NCBI GenBank assembly: GCA_026395455.1
Contig: JAPLYR010000044.1
Location: forward strand, 1 to 5,695
Direction: 5' to 3'
DNA: 5,695 bases
Source of the DNA: Candidatus Roizmanbacteria bacterium
GTDB taxonomy: Bacteria; Patescibacteriota; Microgenomatia; UBA1406; GWC2-37-13
Part shown: positions 5,458-5,695 of the stretch, in pieces
Layout: each line of letters opens with the position of its first letter
Position numbering within the stretch: the stretch's first letter is position 1
Translations under genes and position numbers: made by a program
Notes under the pieces: model-generated
Database searches by the model: none
The model's input: only the letters and a program-made list of their open reading frames with translations
Told to the model about the DNA's origin: nothing

Positions 5458-5695
5458 ATGCTTTACATTGTTGGGACACCTATTGGAAACCTCGAAGATT
5501 TGTCACTCAGACAGGCAAAGACTATTCTTACAGCAGATATCATTCTGGCTGAAGACACGCGTAGTGCGGAGACCCTTATTTCTGCAGCAGAAAGACTATT
5601 TTCTATGACAAGAAAGAGCGATCTTATTGTTGTTTCTTATTACAAAGATCGTGAATTTGAAAAACTTCCCTATATCCTTTCCCTTCTTGCAGAAG
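5458..5695 (+). CDS. rsmI: RsmI, 16S rRNA (cytidine-2'-O-)-methyltransferase, N-terminal part
   Basis: RsmI uses S-adenosylmethionine to methylate the 2'-OH of C1402 in 16S rRNA, near the decoding centre, and belongs to the tetrapyrrole-methylase fold. The first 79 codons are present and the gene runs off the window. The start MLYIVGTPIGNLEDLSLR contains the family motif VGTPIGN (5-11), and AEDTR (31-35) follows at the expected place. The segment between AEDTR and the SYY.D strand (residues 36-59) looks a few residues longer than in E. coli RsmI. ATG 5458 gives the normal family N-terminus with no extra residues, and a TATAAT 8 nt upstream suggests a leaderless transcript. The gene follows dedA on the same strand but seems to have its own promoter. 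The call is secure, although only about a quarter to a third of the protein is visible. Confidence 0.94.
   Translation, partial: MLYIVGTPIGNLEDLSLRQAKTILTADIILAEDTRSAETLISAAERLFSMTRKSDLIVVSYYKDREFEKLPYILSLLAE

Overview
The window reads as AT-rich bacterial housekeeping DNA. It holds a leftward uvrB-uvrA pair (nucleotide excision repair) and, diverging from it, a rightward dedA-family membrane protein gene followed by the start of rsmI (16S rRNA methyltransferase). No start codon in the window has a recognisable Shine-Dalgarno sequence. Two genes (dedA, rsmI) have a -10 hexamer ending only 7-8 nt before the ATG, which suggests leaderless mRNAs. Low GC, tight packing, absent SDs and degenerate intergenic repeats fit a candidate-phyla (Patescibacteria/CPR-like) genome. 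That assignment is an inference and is weakly supported. No TGA recoding is needed anywhere.

Layout: 1-2146 (minus) is uvrA, missing its 3' end at the window edge and broken by one -1 frame discontinuity near 1067-1075. The break lies on a perfect A-AAA-AAG slippery heptamer. I translated the whole downstream part by hand from 1067 to 1: it is open throughout and carries the ABC signature, Walker B and second Walker A of UvrA, so nothing else is wrong with the gene. 2147-2276 is a very AT-rich spacer flanked by inverted arrays of a degenerate 7-bp repeat (TAAACNN). 2277-4328 (minus) is an intact uvrB with a good sigma70-type promoter at 4355-4384, which selects the ATG at 4328 over an upstream TTG at 4352. 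4385-4687 holds no recognisable gene, only a possible 56-codon ORF (4487-4657) and the dedA promoter. 4688-5329 (plus) is dedA. 5330-5457 holds a GC-richer nested inverted repeat of about 100 nt (5332-5432) and a consensus TATAAT. 5458 to the end is the 5' part of rsmI.

UvrA and UvrB act together: UvrA2 with UvrB scans DNA for bulky lesions and loads UvrB, and UvrC (not in this window) then incises. DedA and RsmI have no known link to repair. No new multi-gene system is evident. The items most worth a second look are the slippery-site frameshift in uvrA, the two inverted-repeat intergenic elements, and the leaderless promoters.
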